Origin: JABMQB01 sp964408795
Lineage (GTDB): Bacteria > Bacteroidota > Bacteroidia > Bacteroidales > Prolixibacteraceae
Direction: 5' to 3'
Length of the DNA stretch: 64,000 bases
Assembly (NCBI GenBank): GCA_964408795.1
Contig: CAYPAW010000074.1
Span: 5,997 to 69,996, forward strand
The notes below the pieces were generated by a model. The model did no database searches. It was given only the letters and a program-made list of their open reading frames with translations, and was not told the DNA's origin. Of this stretch, positions 8,177-16,109 are shown in pieces; positions within the stretch are counted from its first letter, which is position 1, and each line of letters starts with the position of its first letter. The translations under genes and the position numbers were made by a program.

Positions 8177-10123
8177 ATGGTTTCAGTGGAAAATTTGGGT
8201 GTGCGTTTTGGGGGGGTTGATCTGTTCCATAAGGTCTCCTTTCTGGTCAATCCAAAGGACCGGATCGGATTGATCGGCAAAAACGGTGCGGGGAAATCGA
8301 CTCTCTTAAAAATCCTGGCCGGAAAATTAAATGCCAGTGAAGGAGAGATCAGCATTCCCCGGGATTTTAAAACCGGGTATCTGCCCCAGGAGATGGAACT
8401 CCATGATTCCAGAACCCTCAAAGAGGAAGCATTACAGGCCTTTAGCCATATTCTGTCTATCGAAAAAAAAATCGCTGACATCAACACATCCCTTTCCGAA
8501 AGAGAAGATTACCATTCGGAAGAATACCTTGGATTGATCGGCAAAGTTACGGATCTGAATGAACATTACGGAATCCTTGGTGGCGGTTTCTATGAGGCCG
8601 AAATGGAACAAACCCTTTTAGGTCTGGGCTTTCAGCGAAATGATTTTAACCGTCCGACCGCTGAATTCAGTGGTGGGTGGAGGATGCGTATTGAACTGGC
8701 TAAGATCCTTCTTGCGAAACCGGATCTCTTTTTATTGGATGAACCCACCAATCATCTCGATATTGAATCCATTCAATGGCTTGAAGATTTTCTGAAAAAT
8801 TACAAGGGAGCTGTTATCCTCGTTTCCCATGATAAAGCCTTCCTGGATAGTGTGACCAACCGAACCGTTGAAATTACCCTGGGTACGATCTACGACCAGC
8901 GAATGAAGTATACTGCGTACAGAAGATGGAAACAAGAACAATATGAACAACAGTTGGCTGCTTACAAAAACCAACAAAAGCTAATTGCAGATACAGAAAG
9001 GTTTATCGAGAGATTCCGGTACAAAGCCACGAAAGCTGTACAGGTCCAATCGCGCATTAAACAGCTGGAAAAGATGGAACGAATTGTGGTAGAAGAAGAA
9101 GATCATTCCACCGTGAACATTGCTTTTCCTCCAGCCCCGCGATCCGGAACCCTTATTGTGGAAGGAAAGAATATATCCAAAAGCTATGGATCTCTTGAGG
9201 TATTAAAGGATATAAACTTCCGTATAGAAAAGAAGGAAAAAGTGGCTTTTGTGGGAAGAAATGGAGAGGGCAAAACTACCTTGGTACGAATCATCCTGAA
9301 TGAGATCAGATTCCAGGGCAAACTGAAAACCGGATATCATGTTAAAACCGGTTATTTTGCCCAGAATCAATCGGAACTGCTGGACCAGGAAAAGACCCTA
9401 TTCGAAACCATTGATCACATAGCCACAGGCGAGGTACGGACAAAAATCCGGAATATTCTTGGAGCTTTCCAATTCCAGGGGGAAGATATTGATAAAAAAG
9501 TAAAAGTTCTCTCGGGGGGAGAAAAAACAAGGCTTGCTCTGATAAAATTGCTGCTGGAACCGGTGAATTTCCTGATACTGGATGAGCCGACCCACCATCT
9601 GGATATTCCCTCCAAAGAGATCCTTAAAAAGGCTCTGATCCGGTTTGACGGAACCATTCTCGTAATTTCACACGACCGCGAATTCCTGGATGGCCTGGTG
9701 CATTGTGTCTATGAATTCAGCCATAAAAAGGTAAAACAACATCTGGGAGGTATTTACGACTTTCTGTACAGAAAAAAAATGGAATCACTGAAAGAACTGG
9801 AAAGCAGGAAGAGGGAAGTTCTTCCAAAAACACCGGAAAAGAAACCATCCAATACCCCAGGGGTTTCCTTCGAAGATAAAAAGGAAATCAACCGGATGAT
9901 TTCGCGCCTGGGAAAAAATATTGGCTCCATAGAAGAAGAAATTACCAAACTTGAACGGAAAATAACGGAAGCAGATGAAAAAATGACCAGCCCGGAAAAA
10001 ATTGAAGACAATGCGATTTATGATGAATACCAGTGGATGAAAAAAGAGCTGGACCATTTGATGAGTTTATGGGAAATAGAACATAAGGAACTGGAAGACT
10101 GGAAATCCCGGAAAAAATGGTGA
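8177..10123 (+). CDS. ABC-F family ATPase
   Basis: This soluble protein has 648 residues and two ABC ATPase domains and no membrane segments. Domain 1 has Walker A GKNGAGKST (residues 34-42), signature SGGWRMRIELA and Walker B LFLLDEPTNHLD. Domain 2 has GRNGEGKTT, signature SGGEKTRLAL and LILDEPTHHLD. A charged linker of about 80 residues (QEQYEQQLAAYKNQQKL) separates them, as in ABC-F proteins that reach into the ribosomal E site. The C-terminus (about 540-648) is a predicted coiled coil, as in Uup/YheS types. The role is probably translation-factor-like or ribosome-associated. Antibiotic target protection cannot be judged from sequence alone. Confidence 0.92.
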   Translation: MVSVENLGVRFGGVDLFHKVSFLVNPKDRIGLIGKNGAGKSTLLKILAGKLNASEGEISIPRDFKTGYLPQEMELHDSRTLKEEALQAFSHILSIEKKIADINTSLSEREDYHSEEYLGLIGKVTDLNEHYGILGGGFYEAEMEQTLLGLGFQRNDFNRPTAEFSGGWRMRIELAKILLAKPDLFLLDEPTNHLDIESIQWLEDFLKNYKGAVILVSHDKAFLDSVTNRTVEITLGTIYDQRMKYTAYRRWKQEQYEQQLAAYKNQQKLIADTERFIERFRYKATKAVQVQSRIKQLEKMERIVVEEEDHSTVNIAFPPAPRSGTLIVEGKNISKSYGSLEVLKDINFRIEKKEKVAFVGRNGEGKTTLVRIILNEIRFQGKLKTGYHVKTGYFAQNQSELLDQEKTLFETIDHIATGEVRTKIRNILGAFQFQGEDIDKKVKVLSGGEKTRLALIKLLLEPVNFLILDEPTHHLDIPSKEILKKALIRFDGTILVISHDREFLDGLVHCVYEFSHKKVKQHLGGIYDFLYRKKMESLKELESRKREVLPKTPEKKPSNTPGVSFEDKKEINRMISRLGKNIGSIEEEITKLERKITEADEKMTSPEKIEDNAIYDEYQWMKKELDHLMSLWEIEHKELEDWKSRKKW

Positions 10124-10287
10124 ACAGGAAGGGCCGAAAAGCAGAATGGCAAGATATTCTTCCAGACGATCCTTTTGTTTATCGGATTCTGTTTATTTTT
10201 AAAGGAATTCCCGAGGGACATCAGGAAAACATGGTGCCCCCCGAAACCTCGGAGGTATTCATTCTCCTGCGTAATGATTTTGAATAG
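10117..10287 (+). CDS. small hypothetical protein overlapping the ABC-F stop
   Basis: A 56-codon frame starts at ATG 10117, which overlaps the end of the ABC-F gene (ATGGTGA, shifted by one frame), and ends at TAG 10285-10287. Its composition is protein-like: a basic start (MVNRKGRKAEWQDIL), an aromatic/hydrophobic centre (PFVYRILFIFKGIPEG) and an end reading TSEVFILLRNDFE. The overlap would allow translational coupling. It fills most of the gap before rlmB. I do not recognise a family, and it could be chance. Confidence 0.45.
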   Translation: MVNRKGRKAEWQDILPDDPFVYRILFIFKGIPEGHQENMVPPETSEVFILLRNDFE

Positions 10288-10340
10288 ACTGGATTCAACC
10301 TATAAAAAGGAACTTCACGGCAACAGCAAACGTAAACAGT

Positions 10341-11099
10341 ATGGATGTGAACAAAGAAGATTTCATATTTGGAACGCGGGCGGTACAGGAAGCAGTACTT
10401 GCCAACAAACCGATTGACAAAGTACTTTTCAGAAAAGGACTGAACAACGAACTTTTTCAGCAACTGTACGCAGAAATCAAAAGAAAGGAAATTCCTTTTC
10501 AGTTTGTCCCGCCGGAAAAAATAAACAGGATAACGCGAAAAAACCATCAGGGAGTTCTTGCTTTGCTCTCGCCCGTGGATTTTCAAAAAATTGAGGATAT
10601 TCTTCCCCGGGTGTATGAACAAGGGAAAAATCCGTTGATCGTTTTTCTGGATCAGGTTACGGATGTACGCAATTTCGGAGCGATTGTCCGAACGGCAGAA
10701 TGTGCCGGTGTGGATGCCGTGGTTATTCCTGAACGGGGATTCGCCCGGATCAGCGGGGATGCTGTAAAAACATCAGCCGGGGCTTTGTTTACTGTACCGG
10801 TATGCAGAGTGAAGGATTTGGGAGCAACCCTTGATTTTGTTAAAAATTCCGGATTGAAAGTGGTGGCTGCTACAGAAAAAACCGACCGTTTGTATACGGA
10901 AACCAATATGACTTCTCCCCTGGCAGTAGTTCTGGGATCGGAAGAAAAAGGAATATCCCCCGGGATCCTGAAACAGTGTGATGTTCTGACAAAAATCCCC
11001 CTCATGGGCAGGATTCAATCACTGAATGTTGCGGTTGCCTGTTCCATCATTCTCTATGAGGCTGTCCGTCAAAGAGGATTTACCGGTTCACAGGAATAG
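10341..11099 (+). CDS. rlmB: 23S rRNA (guanosine-2'-O-)-methyltransferase RlmB, TrmH/SpoU family
   Basis: The 252-residue protein has the small L30e-like substrate-binding domain (DFIFGTRAVQEAVLANKPIDKVL, residues 7-29) and a SPOUT methyltransferase domain. All three SPOUT motifs are visible: LDQVTDVRNFGAIVRTAECAG, VVLGSEEKGIS, and IPLMGRIQSLNVAVACSIILYEAVRQR. RlmB-type enzymes 2'-O-methylate G2251 in the peptidyl-transferase P loop of 23S rRNA. The gene overlaps the convergent Lrp gene by 20 bases at its 3' end. Confidence 0.92.
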   Translation: MDVNKEDFIFGTRAVQEAVLANKPIDKVLFRKGLNNELFQQLYAEIKRKEIPFQFVPPEKINRITRKNHQGVLALLSPVDFQKIEDILPRVYEQGKNPLIVFLDQVTDVRNFGAIVRTAECAGVDAVVIPERGFARISGDAVKTSAGALFTVPVCRVKDLGATLDFVKNSGLKVVAATEKTDRLYTETNMTSPLAVVLGSEEKGISPGILKQCDVLTKIPLMGRIQSLNVAVACSIILYEAVRQRGFTGSQE

Positions 11100-11547
11100 C
11101 CCGCTTAAAGGTTTCCTCCAGCGAAATAAAGGTTTCCGTACTGATCACCCCGGGAATCTTCTGAATGTTATCCGTGAGGATATGCTTCAGGTGTTCATTG
11201 TCTCTGGCATATACTTTTATGAAGATGGCATATTGCCCTGTGGTATAGTGGCATTCCACAATTTCCGGTATTTTTTTGAGTTGCTCCACAACCCGGGAAA
11301 ACAGTTCCCCTTTTTCAAGGAAAATTCCCATGTACGTGCAGGTTCTGAAGTCAACTTTCTTGGGATTGATATGGTATCCGGAGCCGGTTATTACTTCCAT
11401 ATCCATCATGCGATTCACCCGCTGATGAACGGCAGCCCGGGAAATACCTACTTCCTGAGCTACATTTTTGAAAGGAATCCTGGCATTTTGAATAATAATA
11501 TCCAGGATTTTCAAATCAATGTCATCCAACTGATTCCTGAGTGTCAT
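11080..11547 (-). CDS. Lrp/AsnC-family transcriptional regulator (copy 1)
   Basis: This is a 155-residue protein with an N-terminal winged HTH (about 5-55: LDDIDLKILDIIIQNARIPFKNVAQEVGISRAAVHQRVNRM) and a C-terminal RAM ligand-binding domain (about 65-150: CHYTTGQYAIFIKVYARDNEHL). It follows its paralogue after a single base and shares most of its sequence, so the pair is a tandem duplication in one transcript. Such proteins form octamers and sense amino acids. No target site is visible. Confidence 0.93.
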   Translation of the reverse strand: MTLRNQLDDIDLKILDIIIQNARIPFKNVAQEVGISRAAVHQRVNRMMDMEVITGSGYHINPKKVDFRTCTYMGIFLEKGELFSRVVEQLKKIPEIVECHYTTGQYAIFIKVYARDNEHLKHILTDNIQKIPGVISTETFISLEETFKRAIPVNR

Positions 11548-11548
11548 A

Positions 11549-12040
11549 TTATTTTATGGGTACCTGGCGTTTAAAATCCATTTCCAGGGATATGAAGGTT
11601 TCTGTGCGTGAAATGCCTTCAATTTCCTGAATCTTTTCATCAATAATCCGTTTCAGATGTTTGTTGTTTTTCGTCTGGATTTTGATAAAAATTGCATACT
11701 GTCCGGTTGTGTAATGGCATTCAACAATTTCAGGGATCTTTCGCAATTCTTCTGCTACCTGCTTGTGAAATTTGGCCTTGTCGAGGTAAATCCCCATATA
11801 GGCACAGGTATTGTATCCCAGTTTTTCGGGATTGACAACAAACTGACTTCCCAGGATGACCTCAATGGTTTGAAGCCTTTGAACCCGTTGATGTATGGCG
11901 GCTCCGGAGACACCACATTCACGGGCTACCTCAAGAAAGGGAATCCGAGCATTTTGGGTAATTAACTCCAGTATTTTCTCATCCAGATCGTCAATATCCG
12001 GAATAATTTCAATATAATCGTTTTTTCTGATCTTTCTCAT
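11549..12040 (-). CDS. Lrp/AsnC-family transcriptional regulator (copy 2)
   Basis: I start at ATG 12040 (MRKIRKNDYIEIIPDIDDLDEKI), because the 27 codons upstream look non-coding and are Phe/Cys-rich. The HTH is at about 20-70 (NARIPFLEVARECGVSGAAIHQRVQRL) and the RAM domain at about 80-160 (CHYTTGQYAIFIKIQTKNNKHL). It is the first gene of the two-gene unit. The ligand loop CHYTTGQYAIFIK is identical in both copies, while the HTH recognition helices differ (SGAAIHQRVQR versus SRAAVHQRVNR). They may therefore share a ligand class but read different sites, or form mixed oligomers. Confidence 0.92.
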   Translation of the reverse strand: MRKIRKNDYIEIIPDIDDLDEKILELITQNARIPFLEVARECGVSGAAIHQRVQRLQTIEVILGSQFVVNPEKLGYNTCAYMGIYLDKAKFHKQVAEELRKIPEIVECHYTTGQYAIFIKIQTKNNKHLKRIIDEKIQEIEGISRTETFISLEMDFKRQVPIK

Positions 12041-12192
12041 GGTTTCCTTTTTCTTACAAAAGACAAAATAAATGGGAGATCTATATTCCAATGTGAAACA
12101 AAAAATGCCAAACAACTGCAATAATATTACAATCAGTAAATATAAGTCAAATTTTTAAATTCCCGGACATACCCTGGCAGGTTTTCCTTGAT

Positions 12193-13521
12193 TTACTTCA
12201 CGATAAACCGGGAGGCTACTGTCTGGATATCTTCTCCTGAGGGAGCCTGGAATACCCGGAGTTCAAATTCCGGGATCACAGCCAGTATGTGATCAAAGAT
12301 GTCCGCCTGTATGGCTTCGTAGTTGGCCCAGCGGGTATCTTTACTGAAGACATAAATCTCTATGGGAAGCCCTTTGTCATTGGGTTGCAATTGCCTTACC
12401 AGAAAGGTCATTGTATCGTTGATGTTTGGATTATTGTGAAGGTAGACTTCCAGGTATTTTCTGAATATGCCGATATTGGTCTGACTTCTTCGGCTTATCT
12501 TGTCCTCTTCGCTTAATTTTTTCCCCTTGTTGAATTCTTCAATTTCCTTTTGTTTTTCGATCACATAGTCTTTAATGAGGCCAAATTTTTCAAATTTTTG
12601 AAGCAGTTCGCGGGTGCAGAATTTTATGGAGGTCATGTCAATGGATATGGATCGTTTGATTCGTCTTCCCCCGGAAGCAGCCATGCCTTCCCAGTTATTG
12701 AATGTCTCTGTAACCAGAGCATAGGTAGGAATGGTTGAAATGGTTTTATCCCAGTTTTGTACTTTCACGGTATTCAGAGAGATGTCGATGACATCACCAT
12801 CTGCCTTTCGGCTGGGCATTTCAATCCAGTCACCGATTTTCACCATGTCGTTTGCCGACAACTGAATAGAGGCTACGAACCCCAGGATGGTATCTTTGAA
12901 TACCAGTATCAAAACGGCAGCCATTGCTCCCAGGCCGGCCAAAAGCACCGTGGGATCCCTATTCAGTATAATGGATACAATCAGGATACCTACCATAAAA
13001 AAAACCAGGATCTTGACCAGTTGAATGTATCCTTTAATGGGCCGGTTAACGGCGTATTTTGTTGTGTTGTAAATATCATTTCCGGCATTCAACAAGCGGT
13101 TTAAGACAAAAACAATGATCCCGGCCATATAAATCTTGGCTACTTTAAGAAGTACGCCTCCCAGCTCCAGATAATAATCTCCGTAGAGGGTTTCCAGCAT
13201 TTCCGGAGGCAATTCACTCCAGTTGGAGTGTCCCGGTGGGGAGCTGAAATCACTGGTATAATAAAGAATCAGGGCTGGCACCAAATGGGCTAATCCGGAG
13301 AATACCTTACGCCGGACCAACATATCATCCCAGGTGGTTTTTGTTTTCCGGACAATCCCGTGAACAATGCGCACCACAATTTTTCGGGTTAGAAAATGCC
13401 CCAGCCAGGCAACCAGAAGAATGATGATGAACACAATTAAAACAGCTAGCGGTTTGGAAAGAAAATCCAGGGATTCACTTTTTTTGAATAAGTCTAAGAA
13501 GAACAGGTATAACGACTTCAT
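12193..13521 (-). CDS. MscS-family mechanosensitive channel (YbdG/MscM-like)
   Basis: This 442-residue membrane protein has TM helices at about 23-45, 80-95, 125-145 and 165-190. It then has the pore-lining MscS helix and beta domain (LLAGLGAMAAVLILVFKDTILGFVASIQL, then VKIGDWIEMPSRKADGDVIDISLNTVKVQNWDKTISTIPTYAL). The long C-terminal domain with YLHNNPNINDTMTFLVRQLQP and GLPIEIYVFSKDTRWANYEAIQADIFDHILA matches YbdG-type miniature-conductance channels. It protects against osmotic down-shock. Confidence 0.9.
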   Translation of the reverse strand: MKSLYLFFLDLFKKSESLDFLSKPLAVLIVFIIILLVAWLGHFLTRKIVVRIVHGIVRKTKTTWDDMLVRRKVFSGLAHLVPALILYYTSDFSSPPGHSNWSELPPEMLETLYGDYYLELGGVLLKVAKIYMAGIIVFVLNRLLNAGNDIYNTTKYAVNRPIKGYIQLVKILVFFMVGILIVSIILNRDPTVLLAGLGAMAAVLILVFKDTILGFVASIQLSANDMVKIGDWIEMPSRKADGDVIDISLNTVKVQNWDKTISTIPTYALVTETFNNWEGMAASGGRRIKRSISIDMTSIKFCTRELLQKFEKFGLIKDYVIEKQKEIEEFNKGKKLSEEDKISRRSQTNIGIFRKYLEVYLHNNPNINDTMTFLVRQLQPNDKGLPIEIYVFSKDTRWANYEAIQADIFDHILAVIPEFELRVFQAPSGEDIQTVASRFIVK

Positions 13522-13570
13522 CTTAATTTTGTAATTTTAGGGTTTTTAAAAATACAAATTTGAGATAAAT

Positions 13571-14845
13571 ATGAAAGGCAAAATAAGCATAATTTTCGTT
13601 TTATTGCCGGGGATTTTGTTCTCTCAGGCCGCATTTAACAAGTATTTCAGCAAAGGAACCCTCCGTTTTGATTTTCTCCTTGGGGGGAACCATACAGAGG
13701 AGATGGTATATCCGGTTCAGATCAAAGCCGAGCCTTACTGGGGAGGTTCTGAGACCAATCTGATCGACGACATGAACTATGGTACCTATCGGTACAAGAT
13801 TACAGATTTTACGACAGACAGCCTCCTTTTTTCCCGGGGCTTATGTACGCTTTTTCAGGAATGGCAATCTACCGCTGAAGCAAAAATCATCGACCGTACC
13901 TTTTATCAGGCTGCTTTTTTCCCTTTTCCGAAGAAGAAGGTAATGCTTGCCATTGATGCACGTCAGCGGGATGGTCTTTTCAAGACCATCTTTCGTACCG
14001 AAATCGATCCGGATGACTATTTTATCATTTCGGAAAAATCCCGTTCTTTTCCGGTGGAAAAAATAGTAGAGAACGGACCACCCGATAAAAAAGTCGACCT
14101 GGTGATCCTTGCTGAAGGATATACCTCCTATGAAATGGATAAATTTACCGACGATGCGAAACGTTTGACTGCTTATTTGTTTGAGGTTTCTCCTTTTAAG
14201 GAAGAAAAGAACCGTTTTAATGTCTATGCCATTGCATCTCCTTCCCTGGAATCCGGTACGGATATACCGGGGGAACATATCTTTAGAAATACCCTGTTCA
14301 ATTCAACTTTTTATACTTTTGATGAAGCCCGTTATCTTACTACTTCGGATATGAAGACCATTTACGATGCAGCCTCTGTGGTTCCCTGGGACCAGATATA
14401 TATCCTTGTGAATTCTAAACAATATGGAGGCGGAGGTATCTATAACCTCGTTTCCGTTTGCACTGCAGACCATGAACTCTCAGAGAAGGTCTTTGTACAT
14501 GAATTCGGACATGGATTTGCCGGACTGGGAGATGAATATTATACTTCCTCGGTAGCCTATGAAGATTTTTATAATTTGGAAATTGAACCCTGGGAACCCA
14601 ATTTAACCACCCTGGTGAATTTTAAAAACAAATGGGAAAACCTGATCCCTGATTCTGTGCCGGTCCCTACTCCCCGCACTGGACGCTATAAAAATAGTGT
14701 GGGCGTATTTGAAGGGGGAGGATACATGAACAAGGGAATGTACAGCCCTATGATGGATTGCCGGATGAAAAGCAATGATGCCAAAGAATTCTGCCCAGCC
14801 TGCCAACAGGCAATCAAAAAGATGATTGTTTTTTATACCCGTTGA
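13571..14845 (+). CDS. M64-family (IgA peptidase-like) secreted metallopeptidase
   Basis: This 424-residue protein has a signal peptide (MKGKISIIFVLLPGILFSQA). Its N-terminal domain of about 130 residues is followed by the catalytic domain, with VDLVILAEGYTSYEMDKF at about 178 and the zinc site VFVHEFGHGFAGLGDEYY at about 307. In M64 peptidases HExGHxxxGLxDEY supplies the zinc ligands and the general base. The C-terminal CRMKSNDAKEFCPACQQAI carries Cys residues typical of the family. It is probably exported to the periplasm or cell surface. The substrate is unknown, and the IgA specificity of the founding member should not be assumed. Confidence 0.9.
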   Translation: MKGKISIIFVLLPGILFSQAAFNKYFSKGTLRFDFLLGGNHTEEMVYPVQIKAEPYWGGSETNLIDDMNYGTYRYKITDFTTDSLLFSRGLCTLFQEWQSTAEAKIIDRTFYQAAFFPFPKKKVMLAIDARQRDGLFKTIFRTEIDPDDYFIISEKSRSFPVEKIVENGPPDKKVDLVILAEGYTSYEMDKFTDDAKRLTAYLFEVSPFKEEKNRFNVYAIASPSLESGTDIPGEHIFRNTLFNSTFYTFDEARYLTTSDMKTIYDAASVVPWDQIYILVNSKQYGGGGIYNLVSVCTADHELSEKVFVHEFGHGFAGLGDEYYTSSVAYEDFYNLEIEPWEPNLTTLVNFKNKWENLIPDSVPVPTPRTGRYKNSVGVFEGGGYMNKGMYSPMMDCRMKSNDAKEFCPACQQAIKKMIVFYTR

Positions 14846-14977
14846 TACAAAAATGACTTTAGCCTGAACTATTCATAAATTTTAAAAAATTTGAAGAAAG
14901 CTCAGGTTAACCCCGACTTCGATGGAGTTTAACGTTGGAAGAAAGTTTTACTAAATCTTAGTCGCTGTCGGAGACAG

Positions 14978-14997
14978 GAATAATCCATGAATTATTC
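14978..14997. terminator. hairpin between convergent genes
   Basis: GAATAAT (14978-14984) pairs with ATTATTC (14991-14997) around a 6-base loop, just after a smaller CTGTC-gga-GACAG hairpin. It sits between the M64 peptidase and the DUF6249 gene, which point at each other, so it may terminate either. There is no long T run. Confidence 0.4.
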
Positions 14998-15000
14998 GGG

Positions 15001-15327
15001 TTAGGTATTCTTCATCCGGGTGATAACCTGGTAGGCTATGATCAGGGCAATTCCTCCGGCCAGCAGAATGGTTGTAAAGAATGCAACGACTTCATTGATT
15101 GCTTTGGATAATCCATATCCGCCAATCACTCCTACAGATAATCCAATCAGAAAAATTCCCCATTTAACCAGATTGATTCTCGATTCGGTGGAATTTCTCT
15201 TAAATATATTGGCATCCACACCTTTTTCCACCAACGCAAGCCTTTCTTTGGTGCGTGTCGTATAATATACGTAAAGGATGGCAAAAATGGCCAGAAAAAA
15301 AGCTACAGGTACTACAATTCCTTCCAT
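15001..15327 (-). CDS. DUF6249 membrane protein, predicted target of the neighbouring ECF sigma
   Basis: This is a 108-residue protein. It has an N-terminal TM helix (about 5-22), a cytoplasmic segment (TTRTKERLALVEKGVDANIFKR) and two further TM helices (about 52-74 and 80-101). The pattern matches DUF6249, a Bacteroidota family. It is transcribed away from the sigma-factor gene, and its promoter region carries TGTAACC-N15-CGTC, the same pattern found in front of the sigma gene. It is therefore probably controlled by that sigma factor and may help sense or buffer an envelope signal. The function is not known. Confidence 0.82.
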   Translation of the reverse strand: MEGIVVPVAFFLAIFAILYVYYTTRTKERLALVEKGVDANIFKRNSTESRINLVKWGIFLIGLSVGVIGGYGLSKAINEVVAFFTTILLAGGIALIIAYQVITRMKNT

Positions 15328-15366
15328 GGTATTTGTTTTAAATTGTTTATATTTCGTTGACTTTTT

Positions 15367-15392
15367 GACGCGGAAGAATTCCTGCGGTTACA
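15367..15392 (-). promoter_or_regulatory. ECF-type promoter of the DUF6249 gene: TGTAACC-N15-CGTC
   Basis: On the minus strand TGTAACC (15392-15386) is followed by exactly 15 bases and then CGTC (15370-15367). The ATG of the DUF6249 gene is 40 bases further on. An AAC-containing -35 and a CGTC -10 are standard ECF sigma promoter features. The same 11 specified bases with the same spacing occur on the other strand before the sigma gene. Confidence 0.72.
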
Positions 15393-15421
15393 TTTTTTAG
15401 AATTTTTTTTTTTGCCGAACT

Positions 15422-15450
15422 TGTAACCGGAATAAAACAAACACGTCTAA
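15422..15450 (+). promoter_or_regulatory. ECF-type autoregulatory promoter of the sigma gene: TGTAACC-N15-CGTCTAA
   Basis: TGTAACC (15422-15428), then 15 bases, then CGTCTAA (15444-15450). The sigma-factor ATG is at 15455, so transcription from this site would start at or within a few bases of the start codon. This is the expected layout of an autoregulated ECF sigma gene, apart from the nearly absent leader. Confidence 0.72.
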
Positions 15451-15454
15451 GCAA

Positions 15455-16021
15455 ATGGAAACACAAGACGATTTATATTACATAGAAAAGGTAATAAACG
15501 GACAAAACCATTGCTTTTCCTATATTGTTGAGAAATATAAAGACATTGTGTTTTCGATCGCATTAAAAGTTCTTAGAAATCGTGATGAAGCAGAGGAGAT
15601 GGCCCAGGAGGTATTTATCAAAGTGTATAAATCGCTTCACAAATTCCGCGGTACCTCAAAATTTTCAACCTGGTTGTACAGCGTAACCTACAATCATTGC
15701 ATTTCTCATACGAGAAAGAAAAAATATGAAGTCAGTTCGCTGGATGATATCCAGGTTCAGGAGGAAGCGGATGATATCCATTTCGATGGATTTACCGATG
15801 AGGAACGCAAGGAATATCTGGAAGCCGCTTTAAAGAAATTACCGGCAGAAGATTACACCCTGGTGATGCTTTATTATTACAAAGACCAGTCAGTGGATGA
15901 AGTAGCGGCTGCAACCCATCTTTCGACAAGCAATGTAAAGGTAAAGCTTCACAGAGCCAGGAAAAAACTTTATGTCTTGTTAAACGAAATGTTGAGTGAC
16001 GAAATAAATGCCTTATTATGA
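15455..16021 (+). CDS. ECF-family RNA polymerase sigma factor
   Basis: This is a 188-residue sigma-70 family protein with only regions 2 and 4. Region 2 (about 20-90) includes FSIALKVLRNRDEAEEMAQEVF and the KFSTWLYSVTYNHCISHTRKK segment that melts the -10. Region 4 (about 125-182) has the -35-binding HTH LPAEDYTLVMLYYYKDQSVDEVAAATHLSTSNVKVKLHRARKKL. An acidic linker (SSLDDIQVQEEADDIHFDGF) joins them. The gene probably activates itself and the divergent DUF6249 gene through matching promoters. The membrane protein downstream at 16110 is the candidate anti-sigma. The signal is unknown. Confidence 0.93.
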   Translation: METQDDLYYIEKVINGQNHCFSYIVEKYKDIVFSIALKVLRNRDEAEEMAQEVFIKVYKSLHKFRGTSKFSTWLYSVTYNHCISHTRKKKYEVSSLDDIQVQEEADDIHFDGFTDEERKEYLEAALKKLPAEDYTLVMLYYYKDQSVDEVAAATHLSTSNVKVKLHRARKKLYVLLNEMLSDEINALL

Positions 16022-16061
16022 AACGAGCATGGTCAATATTTACACCCAAGGCTATGATCCA

Positions 16062-16079
16062 TCCCGATAACCATCGGGA
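16062..16079. repeat. palindrome TCCCGAT-aacc-ATCGGGA between sigma and membrane-protein genes
   Basis: Seven-base perfect arms around an AACC loop, in the 88-base gap between the sigma gene and the gene at 16110. It belongs to the CCCGAT/ATCGGG family seen elsewhere in the window. Being inside the likely sigma/anti-sigma transcript, it could affect mRNA processing or the ratio of the two products. Confidence 0.65.
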
Positions 16080-16109
16080 ATACCTTATAAATTTTAACAC
16101 TTTAATCAT

